Source: JAIYDQ01 sp034408855
Lineage (GTDB): Bacteria; Planctomycetota; Planctomycetia; Pirellulales; Pirellulaceae
Direction: 5' to 3'
Length of the DNA stretch: 64,000 nt
NCBI GenBank assembly: GCA_034408855.1
Contig: JAWXCK010000029.1
Span: forward strand, 1 to 64,000
The position numbers and the translations under genes are program-made. How positions within the stretch are numbered: the stretch's first letter is position 1; each line of letters opens with the position of its first letter. The notes below the pieces were generated by a model. That model saw only the letters and a program-made list of their open reading frames with translations. It was not told the DNA's origin and did not search any database. Below are positions 7,050 to 16,035 of the stretch, one piece after another.

Positions 7050-9050
7050 TTAAAGACTTCGGTGCGTTGCTTCGTGCTGGATCTCGGTGAGGAACTCGGC
7101 GAGGGGTTTTACGCCGAGGTCGCCTCGTTTGGCGTGGCGGATGCTTACGCACTTTTCAGCAGCCTCCTTCTCTCCGATGACTAGCATGTAAGGTATCTTT
7201 TGTAGCTGAGCGTTCCGGATTTTCGCTCCGATCTTTTCGGCGGCGTTGTCGAGCGTCGCACGAAGACCAAGCGCTTTGAGTTGTGCCAGAGCTTCGGTTG
7301 CGAATTCGGTACTCTTTTCACTAATCGTGACGACGCGAACTTGCTCCGGTGCCAGCCAGACTGGGAAGTGGCCGGCGAAATGCTCGATGAGCACTCCACA
7401 GAAGCGCTCCATGCTACCGAACGGGGCGCGATGGATCATGACCGGACGGTGCTTTGCATTGTCGGCCCCGAAATAACTGAGATCGAATCGGACTGGTAAA
7501 ACATAGTCGACTTGAACCGTGCCTAACTGCCATTCTCTACCGATCACGTCTCGAACAACGAAGTCGATCTTCGGGCCGTAGAACGCGGCTTCGCCTGGCT
7601 CTTCTGTAAATGGTACATCGAGCGTCGAGGCGGCGACGCGGCAGGCTTCTTCGGCTTTGTCCCATTGCGCAGGATCGCCGGTAAATTTACTGCTGTCTGG
7701 ATCTCGCAGTCCGACTCGCACTCGATAGTCTGACATGCCGAGCGTCGTGAGGACTTTTTTAACAAGACTGAGGCAACCGAGCAGCTCGACACCGATCTGT
7801 TCTTCCGTGCAAAATAAATGCGCGTCGTCTTGAGTAAAACCTCGAACGCGGGTCAAACCGTTCAGCTCGCCACTTTGCTCCCATCGATAAACGGTGCCGA
7901 ACTCGGCAAGACGGACTGGGAGGTCGCGGTAGCTTCGTGGCTGACTATCGAAGATCTTGATGTGATGAGGGCAGTTCATCGGCTTGAGCATGAAGCCATC
8001 GAGAATTTTATCGTCGTCGAGAACGCGTTCAGGCGGGATGACTTCTTTACCTGTTCGCTCATTGATACCATCGGCCAGCCGTTTGCTGACTCCCTCCAAT
8101 CGCTGCATGATTTCCGCGCAGGTACAGCCGGCTGCCGCGCATTTTTGGAATTCATCGTTCTCGATAATGGCCCCGAATTGACTCTCTTTATAGTACGGAA
8201 AATGTCCGCTCGTTTTGTACAATGTGAGTTTGCCGATATGTGGCGTGAAGACTTGGCTATAACCTTGCTTGCGAAGTTCATCACTGATGAAGTTTTGAAG
8301 CTCCTGTCGGATGATAGAGCCGTTGGGCGTCCAAAGGATCAATCCTTGGCCAACGTCTTCATCGATGTGAAACAACTGGAGCTCTTTACCGAGCTTTCGG
8401 TGATCGCGTTTCTTAGCTTCTTCCAATGCAACAAAGTGCTGTTCTAATTCTTCAGCCGTTGGAAAGGCGGTGCCGTAGAGACGCTGAAGTTGCCCTTTGG
8501 ATTCGTCGCCCAAATAAAACGAGGCGGAGACGCTGGTCAACCGGACGTTTTTACATTTGCTGGTGTAGTTGACGTGAGGGCCAGCGCAAAGGTCGATAAA
8601 GTCGCCGTTCTGATAGCACGAAATTTCTTCGCCTTCGGGAATCTTTTCGATCAAGTCGAGCTTGAAGCGGCTGACGTTTCCTGGTCGCTCGTCAAGTCCT
8701 CCTAATCGTCCGCTTTCAGCCATCGCCTTAGCTTCATCGCGACTGATCACTTTCTTTTCGAATTTCTGATTTTCCTTAGCGATCTTCTTCATCTCGGCTT
8801 CAATCGTCGGGAAATCATCGAGTGTGACACGGTGTTTCATGTCAAAGTCATAATAAAATCCATACTCGCCAGGCGGCCCATAAGCGAATTGCGCATCGGG
8901 CCAAATTCGGAGGATGGCGGTGGCCATGATGTGAGCACAGGAATGACGCAAGCGATCCAGATCTGACATCTGTTCGCGTTGTTCAAGTGTCTTTCGGTCG
9001 TTCATAAATGGATTTGTAGATATGGAAATAGGGACGAAAACGAAAGCCAT
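7050..9050 (-). CDS. thrS: Threonyl-tRNA synthetase lacking the TGS domain
   Basis: Charges tRNA-Thr in the cytoplasm. With the ATG at 9050 (GAGG six bases upstream) it has 666 residues; another ATG at 9005 would remove 15 unlikely residues. The usual N-terminal TGS domain is absent: the protein begins almost directly with the editing domain, HSCAH (36-40) and CAGPH with C155 and H159. The class II catalytic core carries Zn ligands around C360 (LKPMNCPHH) and H411, and an anticodon-binding domain follows (APEQVRVVTI). There is an extra segment of roughly 50 residues (about 292-352) with three cysteines between SGHFPYYKES and MLKPMNCP. It lies convergent to the DGR terminator. Confidence 0.9.
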   Translation of the reverse strand: MAFVFVPISISTNPFMNDRKTLEQREQMSDLDRLRHSCAHIMATAILRIWPDAQFAYGPPGEYGFYYDFDMKHRVTLDDFPTIEAEMKKIAKENQKFEKKVISRDEAKAMAESGRLGGLDERPGNVSRFKLDLIEKIPEGEEISCYQNGDFIDLCAGPHVNYTSKCKNVRLTSVSASFYLGDESKGQLQRLYGTAFPTAEELEQHFVALEEAKKRDHRKLGKELQLFHIDEDVGQGLILWTPNGSIIRQELQNFISDELRKQGYSQVFTPHIGKLTLYKTSGHFPYYKESQFGAIIENDEFQKCAAAGCTCAEIMQRLEGVSKRLADGINERTGKEVIPPERVLDDDKILDGFMLKPMNCPHHIKIFDSQPRSYRDLPVRLAEFGTVYRWEQSGELNGLTRVRGFTQDDAHLFCTEEQIGVELLGCLSLVKKVLTTLGMSDYRVRVGLRDPDSSKFTGDPAQWDKAEEACRVAASTLDVPFTEEPGEAAFYGPKIDFVVRDVIGREWQLGTVQVDYVLPVRFDLSYFGADNAKHRPVMIHRAPFGSMERFCGVLIEHFAGHFPVWLAPEQVRVVTISEKSTEFATEALAQLKALGLRATLDNAAEKIGAKIRNAQLQKIPYMLVIGEKEAAEKCVSIRHAKRGDLGVKPLAEFLTEIQHEATHRSL

Positions 9051-9157
9051 TGATAGCCTCGCAATTCATAGACTCTTCCATAACAGTTTGCGTTCGCAGT
9101 GGCCAGTGGGACTAGCAAAATTCTCCGCTGCCGACAGGTGGGTTCGAGCAATGTGGT

Positions 9158-9197
9158 ACGAGTCTCCGACTCGTGATTCTCGACGCGAAGCGTCGAG
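9158..9197. repeat. Double hairpin in the thrS/oxidoreductase spacer
   Basis: ACGAGT/ACTCGT with a five-base loop (9158-9174) is followed by CTCGACGC-GAA-GCGTCGAG (9179-9197). No T-run follows. It looks like one of the dispersed palindromic elements of this genome. Confidence 0.5.
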
Positions 9198-9222
9198 CCA
9201 CTTTCATAATATGGACGAAGCA

Positions 9223-10542
9223 CTAAGTTGGATAAACCCAGGGGGCGCGGTAGGGGCGTTTTAAAAGCTGATTCGCTTCGTCATCTCCTTTGACTTTCTC
9301 ATGCTCGCCGTCCCATTCGATGCTTCGACCGAGCTTGAGCGATAGCATTCCGAGCAGGCTTGCATTGGTCGCATGGTGCCCGATCTCAATATCGCACGTC
9401 GGTTTCTTTCCGGTCTCGATACTTTCAAGAAAATCTGCCCATAGCAGCTTAATACTATGACCATCGGGTTCTTGGAGCGTTGCATTCTCGTGGATAGGAG
9501 CTTGTTTTGAATCGCTTGGATAAAAAGTCCATCCGTCCCGCCATCCCATGTGGAAGGTGCCTTTGGTTCCATAGAAATAGCAGCCTATCGCGTGCTTCTC
9601 GGCGTTGTTGCTAGCATAGCGACGGTGTTCCCAAGTCGCGTTGAACGACTCGAATTCGTAAGTGGCAACTTGCGAATCAGGTGCATCGCTGGTTTGCTCT
9701 TTGTCGGTCAAGATCGACGGACCACGAACGGGTCGACCGCCTGTCGAGTAAACTTTTTTAGGATACTTTTCGCCGGACCACCACAGGACTTGATCGAGCC
9801 AATGAACGCCCCAATCGCCTAACGTTCCGTTGGCAAAGTCGAGGAAGTTGCGAAATCCGCCTGGATGGATCATCCGATTGAATGGTCGCATCGGTGCCGG
9901 CCCGCAATACATATCCCAATCTAATTCTACCGGTGGCTTGCTGTTCGGCTTAGCCATCTCCGTTCCGCCGCCGCTATGTGCGAACATCCGCACCATGCCA
10001 ATGTCGCCCGCCAAACCGTCCTTCAGAAATTTCATCCCCGAAACGTAATGAGGGCCGATACGTCGGTGTAAACCGACTTGAACAACCCGATTGGCGGCGC
10101 GAGCGGCATTCAACATCGCTCGGCTTTCCATAATCGTATGGCCTGTCGGCTTCTCGACGAAAACGTGAGCTCCGGCATTGATCGCACCGATCGAATTGAG
10201 CGCATGCCAATGATCGGGTGTCGCCACGATCGCGATGTCGACTTGCTCTTTATCGAATAGCTCCCGCACATCGGTGTAGCTTCGTGGCTTATCACTAGAG
10301 AGCGTCGAGACTTCCTCGACGGCACCTTCTAGAATATCTCGATCGACATCGGCTAATGCGACGACTTGACAACTTCCGGCTGCCATCGCCTCTCTTAAAA
10401 TATTCTTCCCCCACCAACCCGAGCCGATCAAGGCCGTTCGATAAACTTTGGTTTTGTTGGCACCGTGAATAAACGGGGCCGGGTTGATCGCAACACTGGA
10501 TGCGGCGGCACCGACCATAAATTTTCTTCGTGCGATCGTCAT
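9223..10542 (-). CDS. Gfo/Idh/MocA-family oxidoreductase, Tat-type signal
   Basis: A 439-residue protein. The N-terminus MTIARRKFMVGAAASSVAIN is a twin-arginine-like signal, so export is expected. A Rossmann fold follows (ALIGSGWWGKNILREAM), then the family motif EKPTGHTI with the conserved Lys, and a C-terminal Gfo/Idh/MocA alpha/beta domain including GDWGVHWLDQVLWW. It probably oxidises or reduces a sugar or cyclitol derivative with NAD(P); the substrate cannot be told. The following gene on the same strand is thrS, 172 bases on. It lies 15 bases downstream of the PQQ-propeller gene and is probably co-transcribed with it. Confidence 0.9.
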   Translation of the reverse strand: MTIARRKFMVGAAASSVAINPAPFIHGANKTKVYRTALIGSGWWGKNILREAMAAGSCQVVALADVDRDILEGAVEEVSTLSSDKPRSYTDVRELFDKEQVDIAIVATPDHWHALNSIGAINAGAHVFVEKPTGHTIMESRAMLNAARAANRVVQVGLHRRIGPHYVSGMKFLKDGLAGDIGMVRMFAHSGGGTEMAKPNSKPPVELDWDMYCGPAPMRPFNRMIHPGGFRNFLDFANGTLGDWGVHWLDQVLWWSGEKYPKKVYSTGGRPVRGPSILTDKEQTSDAPDSQVATYEFESFNATWEHRRYASNNAEKHAIGCYFYGTKGTFHMGWRDGWTFYPSDSKQAPIHENATLQEPDGHSIKLLWADFLESIETGKKPTCDIEIGHHATNASLLGMLSLKLGRSIEWDGEHEKVKGDDEANQLLKRPYRAPWVYPT

Positions 10543-10557
10543 GGTAAATAGGCTGTA

Positions 10558-11793
10558 TTATTGTTTTCGAACATCGGCGCAGACGATCTCGCCGTTAGCA
10601 TTTCGACAATATATCAAACCGTTGGCCAGAACTGGAACAGTCCAACATTTTCCAGTTAGAATCTGTGCTCTTGCCGTTGGCTGGAACCCGTCGGGTGACG
10701 CACCAGCAACCACGAGTTCGCCTTGATCGCTGAGTACGATCAGCTTTTTCCCGGCGGCAAAGATCGACGCCGACCCTAATCCATCGACCGACCAACGAAG
10801 GCTTCCGGTCTCTAGTTCGATGCACTTTAAGCTGCGTTCGGCCGTGTCGTTTCCATCAACACCGTATAGGTAACCGTCTAAAAGAATGCTTGAACTCCAT
10901 TGATTTTGAAAATCCTTGGTTTCCCAAATTGCGACGGGCTTTTCGCCAGTCAAGTCGAGTAACGCCGAGCCTCGATTATACCCGGATGAAATAAACAGTC
11001 GACCTTTGTCCTCGATCGGATCAGACGCATTGCAACCGAACGTCGTCAGCCAACGATGACGCCAAATTACCTCGCCCGTTTTAGGATTGACTCCATGAAA
11101 GAATTTTCCGGACGCAATCACGATCGATGAGCCTTGATCGTTTCTCATAAGATACGGAGTCATATACCCAGCTTCACCTTCGGAATGCCATTGCACTTCG
11201 CCGGTTGCTTTGTCGAGTGACGTTCCTGATTGTCCAACGCTCAAGATGAGCTGATCGCCGAAGATGACAGGTGAACCAGCGAACCCCCAGCCAGGAACCT
11301 CAACACTCAGCTCATTAGGAAGATTCTTCGACCATTGAACGACGCCGGTGTCTGCTTGCAGCGACATGATATCGCCGGTTCGGCTTAACACAAATAGATA
11401 GTTCCCGTCGACAGTCGGCGTCGAAGTCGGACCACCTTCGAAGAATCGATCGTCCAATGGGCATGCGTATGAGTGAGTCCAGAGAACCCCACCGGTCATG
11501 GCATCCAAGCAGAATACTGAGTCTTGGTCGTCGGTGTTTCCGATCGTATAGAGACGATTGTTTGAAACGACCATCGATGAGAAACCGGTTCCCACCTGAG
11601 CCTTCCAAAGGATCTGTGGCCCTTCTGATGGCCACGCGTCCATCCAATCCGCTTCTGCCGAGATACCATTCTGATCAGGACCGCGCCAGCGCGTCCAATC
11701 GGCAGCGAATCCTAGTGTAAAGGTCGGCAAATTGCTCCATAGAAGGATTCCGAACAAACAAACGCAATGCAACAACGCTCGACGGAATAGCAC
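10558..11793 (-). CDS. Secreted PQQ-like beta-propeller protein
   Basis: A 411-residue protein with a signal peptide (hydrophobic stretch to about residue 30) followed by the planctomycete-typical DWTRWRGPDQNG. Repeated blades follow, with motifs such as VVSNNRLYTIGN, TPTVDGNYLFVLSRTGDI and LDKATGEVQWHSEGEAG, typical of BamB/PQQ-dependent-dehydrogenase-like propellers. It starts at a GTG (11793) only five bases after the stop of the upstream coiled-coil gene, so the two are in one operon. No catalytic residues were assigned; an extracytoplasmic scaffold or redox role is possible. Confidence 0.8.
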   Translation of the reverse strand: MLFRRALLHCVCLFGILLWSNLPTFTLGFAADWTRWRGPDQNGISAEADWMDAWPSEGPQILWKAQVGTGFSSMVVSNNRLYTIGNTDDQDSVFCLDAMTGGVLWTHSYACPLDDRFFEGGPTSTPTVDGNYLFVLSRTGDIMSLQADTGVVQWSKNLPNELSVEVPGWGFAGSPVIFGDQLILSVGQSGTSLDKATGEVQWHSEGEAGYMTPYLMRNDQGSSIVIASGKFFHGVNPKTGEVIWRHRWLTTFGCNASDPIEDKGRLFISSGYNRGSALLDLTGEKPVAIWETKDFQNQWSSSILLDGYLYGVDGNDTAERSLKCIELETGSLRWSVDGLGSASIFAAGKKLIVLSDQGELVVAGASPDGFQPTARAQILTGKCWTVPVLANGLIYCRNANGEIVCADVRKQ

Positions 11794-11798
11794 TAGCG

Positions 11799-12701
11799 TT
11801 ACTTCTTATTCTTGTTGTTGTTGTTGTTCTTTTTCTTATTATTGTTGTTGTTCTTCTTATTGTTATTATTGTTTTTTCCGTCGTTTTGTTTGTCCTGGAT
11901 CATGGATTTGGAAAGTTGCGATTTTTCGGCTACTAACTTCGCTTGATCGGATGCCGATTTGCGTTTGAGAGTAGCTATCTGCTGAAGATCTTTTTCGTGA
12001 GACTCTCTGGCTTGAGTCAGTTTCTTTTCAGCAGCTTTCATATCTGGATGCAATTCGAGCTGCTTCTTCAACTGGGCAACAAGTTCCGCGTACTTACTTT
12101 GCGCCGCAGTAAGTTTTTCGCGTGGGTATTTGAGATCGGGATGCGCATCGAGGTAACTTGACATCGTAATTCGCCAATCGGCAAGCGCCTTGGAGGCTTC
12201 GGCTTGTTGCTGCCGCCGAGTTGCTTCGTTGGTTTGCGTGTCGGTCGCCAGTGCTTTCAAGACTGCGTTGGCTTTTTCCGCACGTTCGATGGCCGGCATG
12301 TATTTAGGATTGGATTTCATCGCTTCGATAATCGGCTTGGCCGTTTCATCGTAGACAGCCTGAGCATTTTTCTGTGCCTCGAGGGCCTGAGGAATCCCGA
12401 GATTCTGGCTGATCCATTTCTTTAAGCGATCCGAAGTATCGTCCATGCTGCGTTTGGCCGACGCGATGCCATCTTGCGATTTTTTCGCTGCTGCCTCCAA
12501 CAATTTAAGCTCCTTTAAATCCGCTTGAAGCTTTTTAGTTGCTTCGCTTACGTCTGCTCGTTCGTTGTTAACCTTGGCATCGTCCTTGCGTTCCTGAACG
12601 TTGTTATTGTTGTTTTTATTGTTCTTCTGCGCGGCAAACGAAAATGACCAAGTGCACACAAACACCAAAGTTAGCAACAAACAAAAAGCTGTACGACGCA
12701 T
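11799..12701 (-). CDS. Secreted coiled-coil protein with poly-Asn/Lys ends
   Basis: 300 residues. The ATG at 12701 is chosen because GGAGGT lies six bases upstream; a GTG at 12725 is less likely. A signal peptide (RRTAFCLLLTLVFVCTWSFS) is followed by a short Asn-rich stretch, then about 230 residues of heptad-like Ala/Lys/Glu-rich coiled coil. The C-terminal tail of some 28 residues is made only of Asn, Lys, Asp and Gly, with three runs of five Asn. The tail DNA (11802-11880) is AAC/AAT/AAG microsatellite. It is transcribed ahead of the PQQ-propeller gene. Function unknown; it could be a cell-surface spacer or nucleic-acid-binding tail protein. Confidence 0.7.
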   Translation of the reverse strand: MRRTAFCLLLTLVFVCTWSFSFAAQKNNKNNNNNVQERKDDAKVNNERADVSEATKKLQADLKELKLLEAAAKKSQDGIASAKRSMDDTSDRLKKWISQNLGIPQALEAQKNAQAVYDETAKPIIEAMKSNPKYMPAIERAEKANAVLKALATDTQTNEATRRQQQAEASKALADWRITMSSYLDAHPDLKYPREKLTAAQSKYAELVAQLKKQLELHPDMKAAEKKLTQARESHEKDLQQIATLKRKSASDQAKLVAEKSQLSKSMIQDKQNDGKNNNNNKKNNNNNKKKNNNNNKNKK

Positions 12702-12919
12702 AAAACTACCTCCAGAACAAGACACCGGAAACCATCAACCGAGCTCTGATTATAGCAAATTGAGCCAAAATCGCCACAAATACGCTTGCGAAAGACTACT
12801 ATCGAGCTTTCGACGCGTGCTTTCCTAGGTTTTATTAGGAGGCGACGAGGTTCCAATGTACTCATTCACCGTGGGGTAAACTTCCAGTTTGCCAGTTCTG
12901 ATTACTTAACAAATCACCG

Positions 12920-12944
12920 CGCAAGCTGGAAGCTTTTGCCACGT
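12920..12944. repeat. Dispersed repeat AAGCT-GGA-AGCTT, copy 1
   Basis: GCAAGCTGGAAGCTTTTGCC at 12921-12940 matches copies at 34832, 46515 and 63340. It ends right at the chosen ATG of the sulfatase gene, so the repeat forms part of that gene's leader. Confidence 0.6.
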
Positions 12945-14885
12945 ATGTTCATTCGAAATAAGGTGTGTTTCGTGCATCCAAGTTTTACCTACTCGATTCG
13001 AATCCTGCTTTTGCTCGTCCTTTTGTCTGTCAAACTGGGAGCTTGCAAACTCGTTTTATCAAACGACCGGCCCAACATCCTTTGGATTACGGCTGAAGAC
13101 ATGAGCCCACATCTTGGCTGTTATGGTGATCCAAATGCGATAACGCCTCACTTGGATGCATTAGCCCGCGAGTCAATTCGATATGACAACGCATTCGCGA
13201 CCGCTCCTGTTTGTTCGCCGTCGCGATCATGCCTGATCACCGGCGTCTTCGCGACGTCGCTTGGTACGCAACGCTTGCGTTCGCAGTTTCCGATACCGAA
13301 GTCACATTTGCCATTCACATCGGGGCTTCGAGCGAACGGTTGGTATTGCACCAACAATGTTAAAACGGATTACAACATTCAAAACGAAGAGGCATTCGTC
13401 AAAGCGGCTTGGGACGAAAATTCATCGACGGCGAATTGGCGATCGCGTCCGACTGGTAAGGAGTTCTTTGCTATTTTCAATTTGATGACGACACATCAGT
13501 CCCGAACAAGTGCCTGGACGCACGACGAATTCGAGAAAGAAGTCGGCGGGAAGTTGTCGTCGACGGAACGTCACCATGCAGAACGCCTTACTCTTCCTCC
13601 TTACTACCCAGACACGCTGGAATCGCGTCGAGCTTGGGCTCGATATCATGATTGCATTACCTTGATGGATCGCCAAGTTGGAGAGTTACTCGAGCAACTC
13701 AAGGGCGATGGGCTCGATGACGACACGATCGTATTCTTCTATTCCGATCATGGGATGGGGATGCCGCGAGGTAAACGTTGCTTGCAAGACTCAGGACTTC
13801 GCATCCCGTTGCTCGTTCGATTTCCTGAAAAGTGGAAGCATTTGGCACCGTCCGAGCCTGGTACGATAAGCGATCGCTTGGTTAGTTTCGTCGATTTTGC
13901 ACCGACCGTACTGAGTCTTTGCGGGTTATCAGCACCGCTCCATTATCAAGGAACGGCTTTTCTCGGCGCGCATGCAGGACCGCCGCCGCGCTTTGTCCAT
14001 GGAGCGCGCGATAGGGTCGACGAGGCCTTTGACGTTTCGCGCAGTGTCCGGGATCAACGATGGCTTTACATTCGCAATTTCATGCCGCATTTGCCTTGGA
14101 TGCAGCCCGAAGCTTATTCCGATACATCGATTTTTCGTCAAGAATTGAAACTTCTCGCTTTGCAGGGAAAGCTTGATTCGGCAGCGAGAATGTATACCGA
14201 TGCACCTCGGCCCTTGGAAGAGTTGTACGATACCGAAGCCGATCCGCATCAACTAAAAAATCTTGTTGATGATGAAGCATACGGCACTCGTTTGGAAGTG
14301 ATGCGAGCGGAACTACGACGCTGGCAGATGCAGACTCGCGACGCGGGTTTCCTGACCGAGCCGCAGATGTGGGCTCGAATGCAGGATAGTGAATCGGCTT
14401 GGGACGTGGCTCACGATAGCACTCGCTATCCGCTTGCACGACTTCTCGATGCCGCCGACGCGGTCGGTCGCGACAATGCGACGAAAAGTAAACGTGAATG
14501 GTTGGGCGATTTAGACGATAGCGTCCGCTACTGGGCGGCGTTAGGATTTCGAGCCCGTGCGAAACTCGATTTAAAGGACATCGAGTTGCTCAGTACCGCA
14601 CTGCGCGACACGTCTCCGTCGGTTAAGATCGAAGCCGCGGCAGCGTTAGCCATGCACGGTAAATCAGCATCGGCGATTCCGGTACTCATCGAAGCCCTTC
14701 ACAGCGAATCACGTGAGACCGTTCTTCATTCGGCCCGAACACTTGAACTACTCGGAAAAGTCTCCGACGAAGTTCGCACTGAGATGCAAGAGGCACTGGA
14801 TAAAGCGCGAGAAGACGAAAGCGCGGGAAATGTCATGTCGATGTTCATTCGCTTTAGTTTAGAAGCTGCACTCGACTCGAAGTAA
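12945..14885 (+). CDS. Sulfatase with C-terminal HEAT-like repeats
   Basis: A 646-residue exported sulfatase. The ATG at 12945 is preferred over an upstream TTG at 12786, because the extension contains a dispersed repeat and no protein-like sequence. A hydrophobic signal (IRILLLLVLLSVKLGAC) precedes RPNILWITAEDMS with the first metal-binding acid. The formylglycine site is CSPSR at Cys90, followed by typical sulfatase blocks (YSDHGMGMPRGKR, FVDFAPTVLSL). The last 120 residues look like HEAT repeats (DSVRYWAALGFRA, PSVKIEAAAALAMHGK). Activity needs a formylglycine-generating or anaerobic maturase enzyme elsewhere. It probably desulfates extracellular polysaccharide. Confidence 0.88.
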   Translation: MFIRNKVCFVHPSFTYSIRILLLLVLLSVKLGACKLVLSNDRPNILWITAEDMSPHLGCYGDPNAITPHLDALARESIRYDNAFATAPVCSPSRSCLITGVFATSLGTQRLRSQFPIPKSHLPFTSGLRANGWYCTNNVKTDYNIQNEEAFVKAAWDENSSTANWRSRPTGKEFFAIFNLMTTHQSRTSAWTHDEFEKEVGGKLSSTERHHAERLTLPPYYPDTLESRRAWARYHDCITLMDRQVGELLEQLKGDGLDDDTIVFFYSDHGMGMPRGKRCLQDSGLRIPLLVRFPEKWKHLAPSEPGTISDRLVSFVDFAPTVLSLCGLSAPLHYQGTAFLGAHAGPPPRFVHGARDRVDEAFDVSRSVRDQRWLYIRNFMPHLPWMQPEAYSDTSIFRQELKLLALQGKLDSAARMYTDAPRPLEELYDTEADPHQLKNLVDDEAYGTRLEVMRAELRRWQMQTRDAGFLTEPQMWARMQDSESAWDVAHDSTRYPLARLLDAADAVGRDNATKSKREWLGDLDDSVRYWAALGFRARAKLDLKDIELLSTALRDTSPSVKIEAAAALAMHGKSASAIPVLIEALHSESRETVLHSARTLELLGKVSDEVRTEMQEALDKAREDESAGNVMSMFIRFSLEAALDSK

Positions 14886-14896
14886 ACATTGTGGCG

Positions 14897-14935
14897 CGAC
14901 GCTCCGCCGTCTCGAATCACGACGGCGGAGTGTCG
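14897..14935. repeat. Intergenic hairpin between convergent genes
   Basis: CGACGCTCCGCCGTC (14897-14911) pairs with GACGGCGGAGTGTCG (14921-14935), one mismatch, nine-base loop. It lies between the sulfatase gene and the convergent ftsQ-like gene and could act as a bidirectional terminator, although no T-run follows. Confidence 0.5.
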
Positions 14936-14973
14936 TGTTACACTTAGCACACCTGAGCTTTGAGCGGTTGTTT

Positions 14974-15984
14974 CTAGTTATTCGGTGCGAATAGTTTGTT
15001 ACCGAGAGCAGATTTCGCACTGACTACGAGATCTAGTTCGGTGAGTTTAGCTTCGCTGGGCGTTGGGCTGAGAATGAAATCACCTAGCCTGCGAAGCTTC
15101 GCCGAAAATCCAGGCTCGCCAGGACTTTCTAAACCAGGCGGATGTCCCCATGAAATCTTTTTGTCGCGCGTCGTCAGTTCGAGTGTCCATTGCGATGGCC
15201 CCTGGCCTGAAGGATCGGCGTAGACGTAAACACGTTCAAGACCGAGCTTTTCGCGTACATCTTTTACAAGTCGGCATAACAAAAGAGCTTCTTTGATCCG
15301 TGCATCTCCATACTCCGATCCAATCATTCCAATGGGGACCGCCCCCTGAGCGTAGATCAACATGAATTGTCGAACTTGCTCGGGCTGAAAATCTTGAGTG
15401 GGAAGCAAAACGCCCTCAGCATCGACTGGAAGAAATGAGATGTTCTGGTTGTTAGTCAGGGCTTTGCTGGGCGTCGATGTTTCGACGATCCTTTCGTTGG
15501 AAGATGTTGCTGCCGACAAACTATCGGGCGGACTGGGCAATTCACAGTAGACCATCGCGAGTGGTTCTCGATATTCGACATTGACGCGAACAATTCCCCC
15601 GGCTGCTTTTCCGACATGGATAACACGTCGAATCCATGGATGCGACCGAAAGGCGTTATAGAATACAGCCGACATTTGTCGATCGAGCGTCGAGAGCCTT
15701 TCAAGATTGCTTCCTTCGCAGACTTCGTCGAGGACATTCGAACGAATCCAGGTTGGTTGCGGCGTGAGAACGATGTTTTGTGACTGGACACCATAGAGCA
15801 TCGTATTCAAATGCGCGGCACCATAATTCCGCCAAAGCAAATATCCGACGACCAGAAGCAGTGCCGGACCAAGGGTGCTTATTAAGGCGATCTTTGGCAA
15901 TCTCGATAGTGTTTCGCTGATGCTTTGCCATCGCGCGCGCCCGGAACCTCGATCGCCATTCGATCTAGAAGTAAGGGAAGGCAT
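14974..15984 (-). CDS. FtsQ/DivIB-like membrane protein
   Basis: A 336-residue protein with a basic cytoplasmic N-terminus, one membrane segment (ALISTLGPALLLVVGYLLW, about 32-50) and an extracytoplasmic part. The part includes a POTRA-like stretch and the region FRSHPWIRRVIHV.....VRVNVEYREPLAMVYC followed by FLPVDAEGVLLP, which is the FtsQ pattern (W-V..V.V.r..P..l.V.v.E..P.A.....lvd..G.vl). It lies 51 bases downstream of murB on the same strand, as in many dcw clusters. In division it would link FtsB/L to the septum, but planctomycetes lack FtsZ, so its exact job here is unclear. Confidence 0.65.
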   Translation of the reverse strand: MPSLTSRSNGDRGSGRARWQSISETLSRLPKIALISTLGPALLLVVGYLLWRNYGAAHLNTMLYGVQSQNIVLTPQPTWIRSNVLDEVCEGSNLERLSTLDRQMSAVFYNAFRSHPWIRRVIHVGKAAGGIVRVNVEYREPLAMVYCELPSPPDSLSAATSSNERIVETSTPSKALTNNQNISFLPVDAEGVLLPTQDFQPEQVRQFMLIYAQGAVPIGMIGSEYGDARIKEALLLCRLVKDVREKLGLERVYVYADPSGQGPSQWTLELTTRDKKISWGHPPGLESPGEPGFSAKLRRLGDFILSPTPSEAKLTELDLVVSAKSALGNKLFAPNN

Positions 15985-16035
15985 TGAGAGCGATCTCCGT
16001 CCGCGAAATGAAATACATCCGATGTGGGGGCGATG

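Noticed and set aside
6727..7184. Small plus-strand frames running through the template repeat and terminator
   Set aside because: They read the TR in other frames and cross the hairpin terminator. The region is better explained as template RNA.
11802..11880. Low-complexity AAC/AAG tract as a frameshifted or artefactual region
   Set aside because: The frame is continuous, ends with a normal stop, and the same composition appears at the N-terminus of the mature protein.
12786..12944. N-terminal extension of the first sulfatase
   Set aside because: It starts at TTG, contains a dispersed repeat and does not look like protein; the signal peptide begins after 12945.
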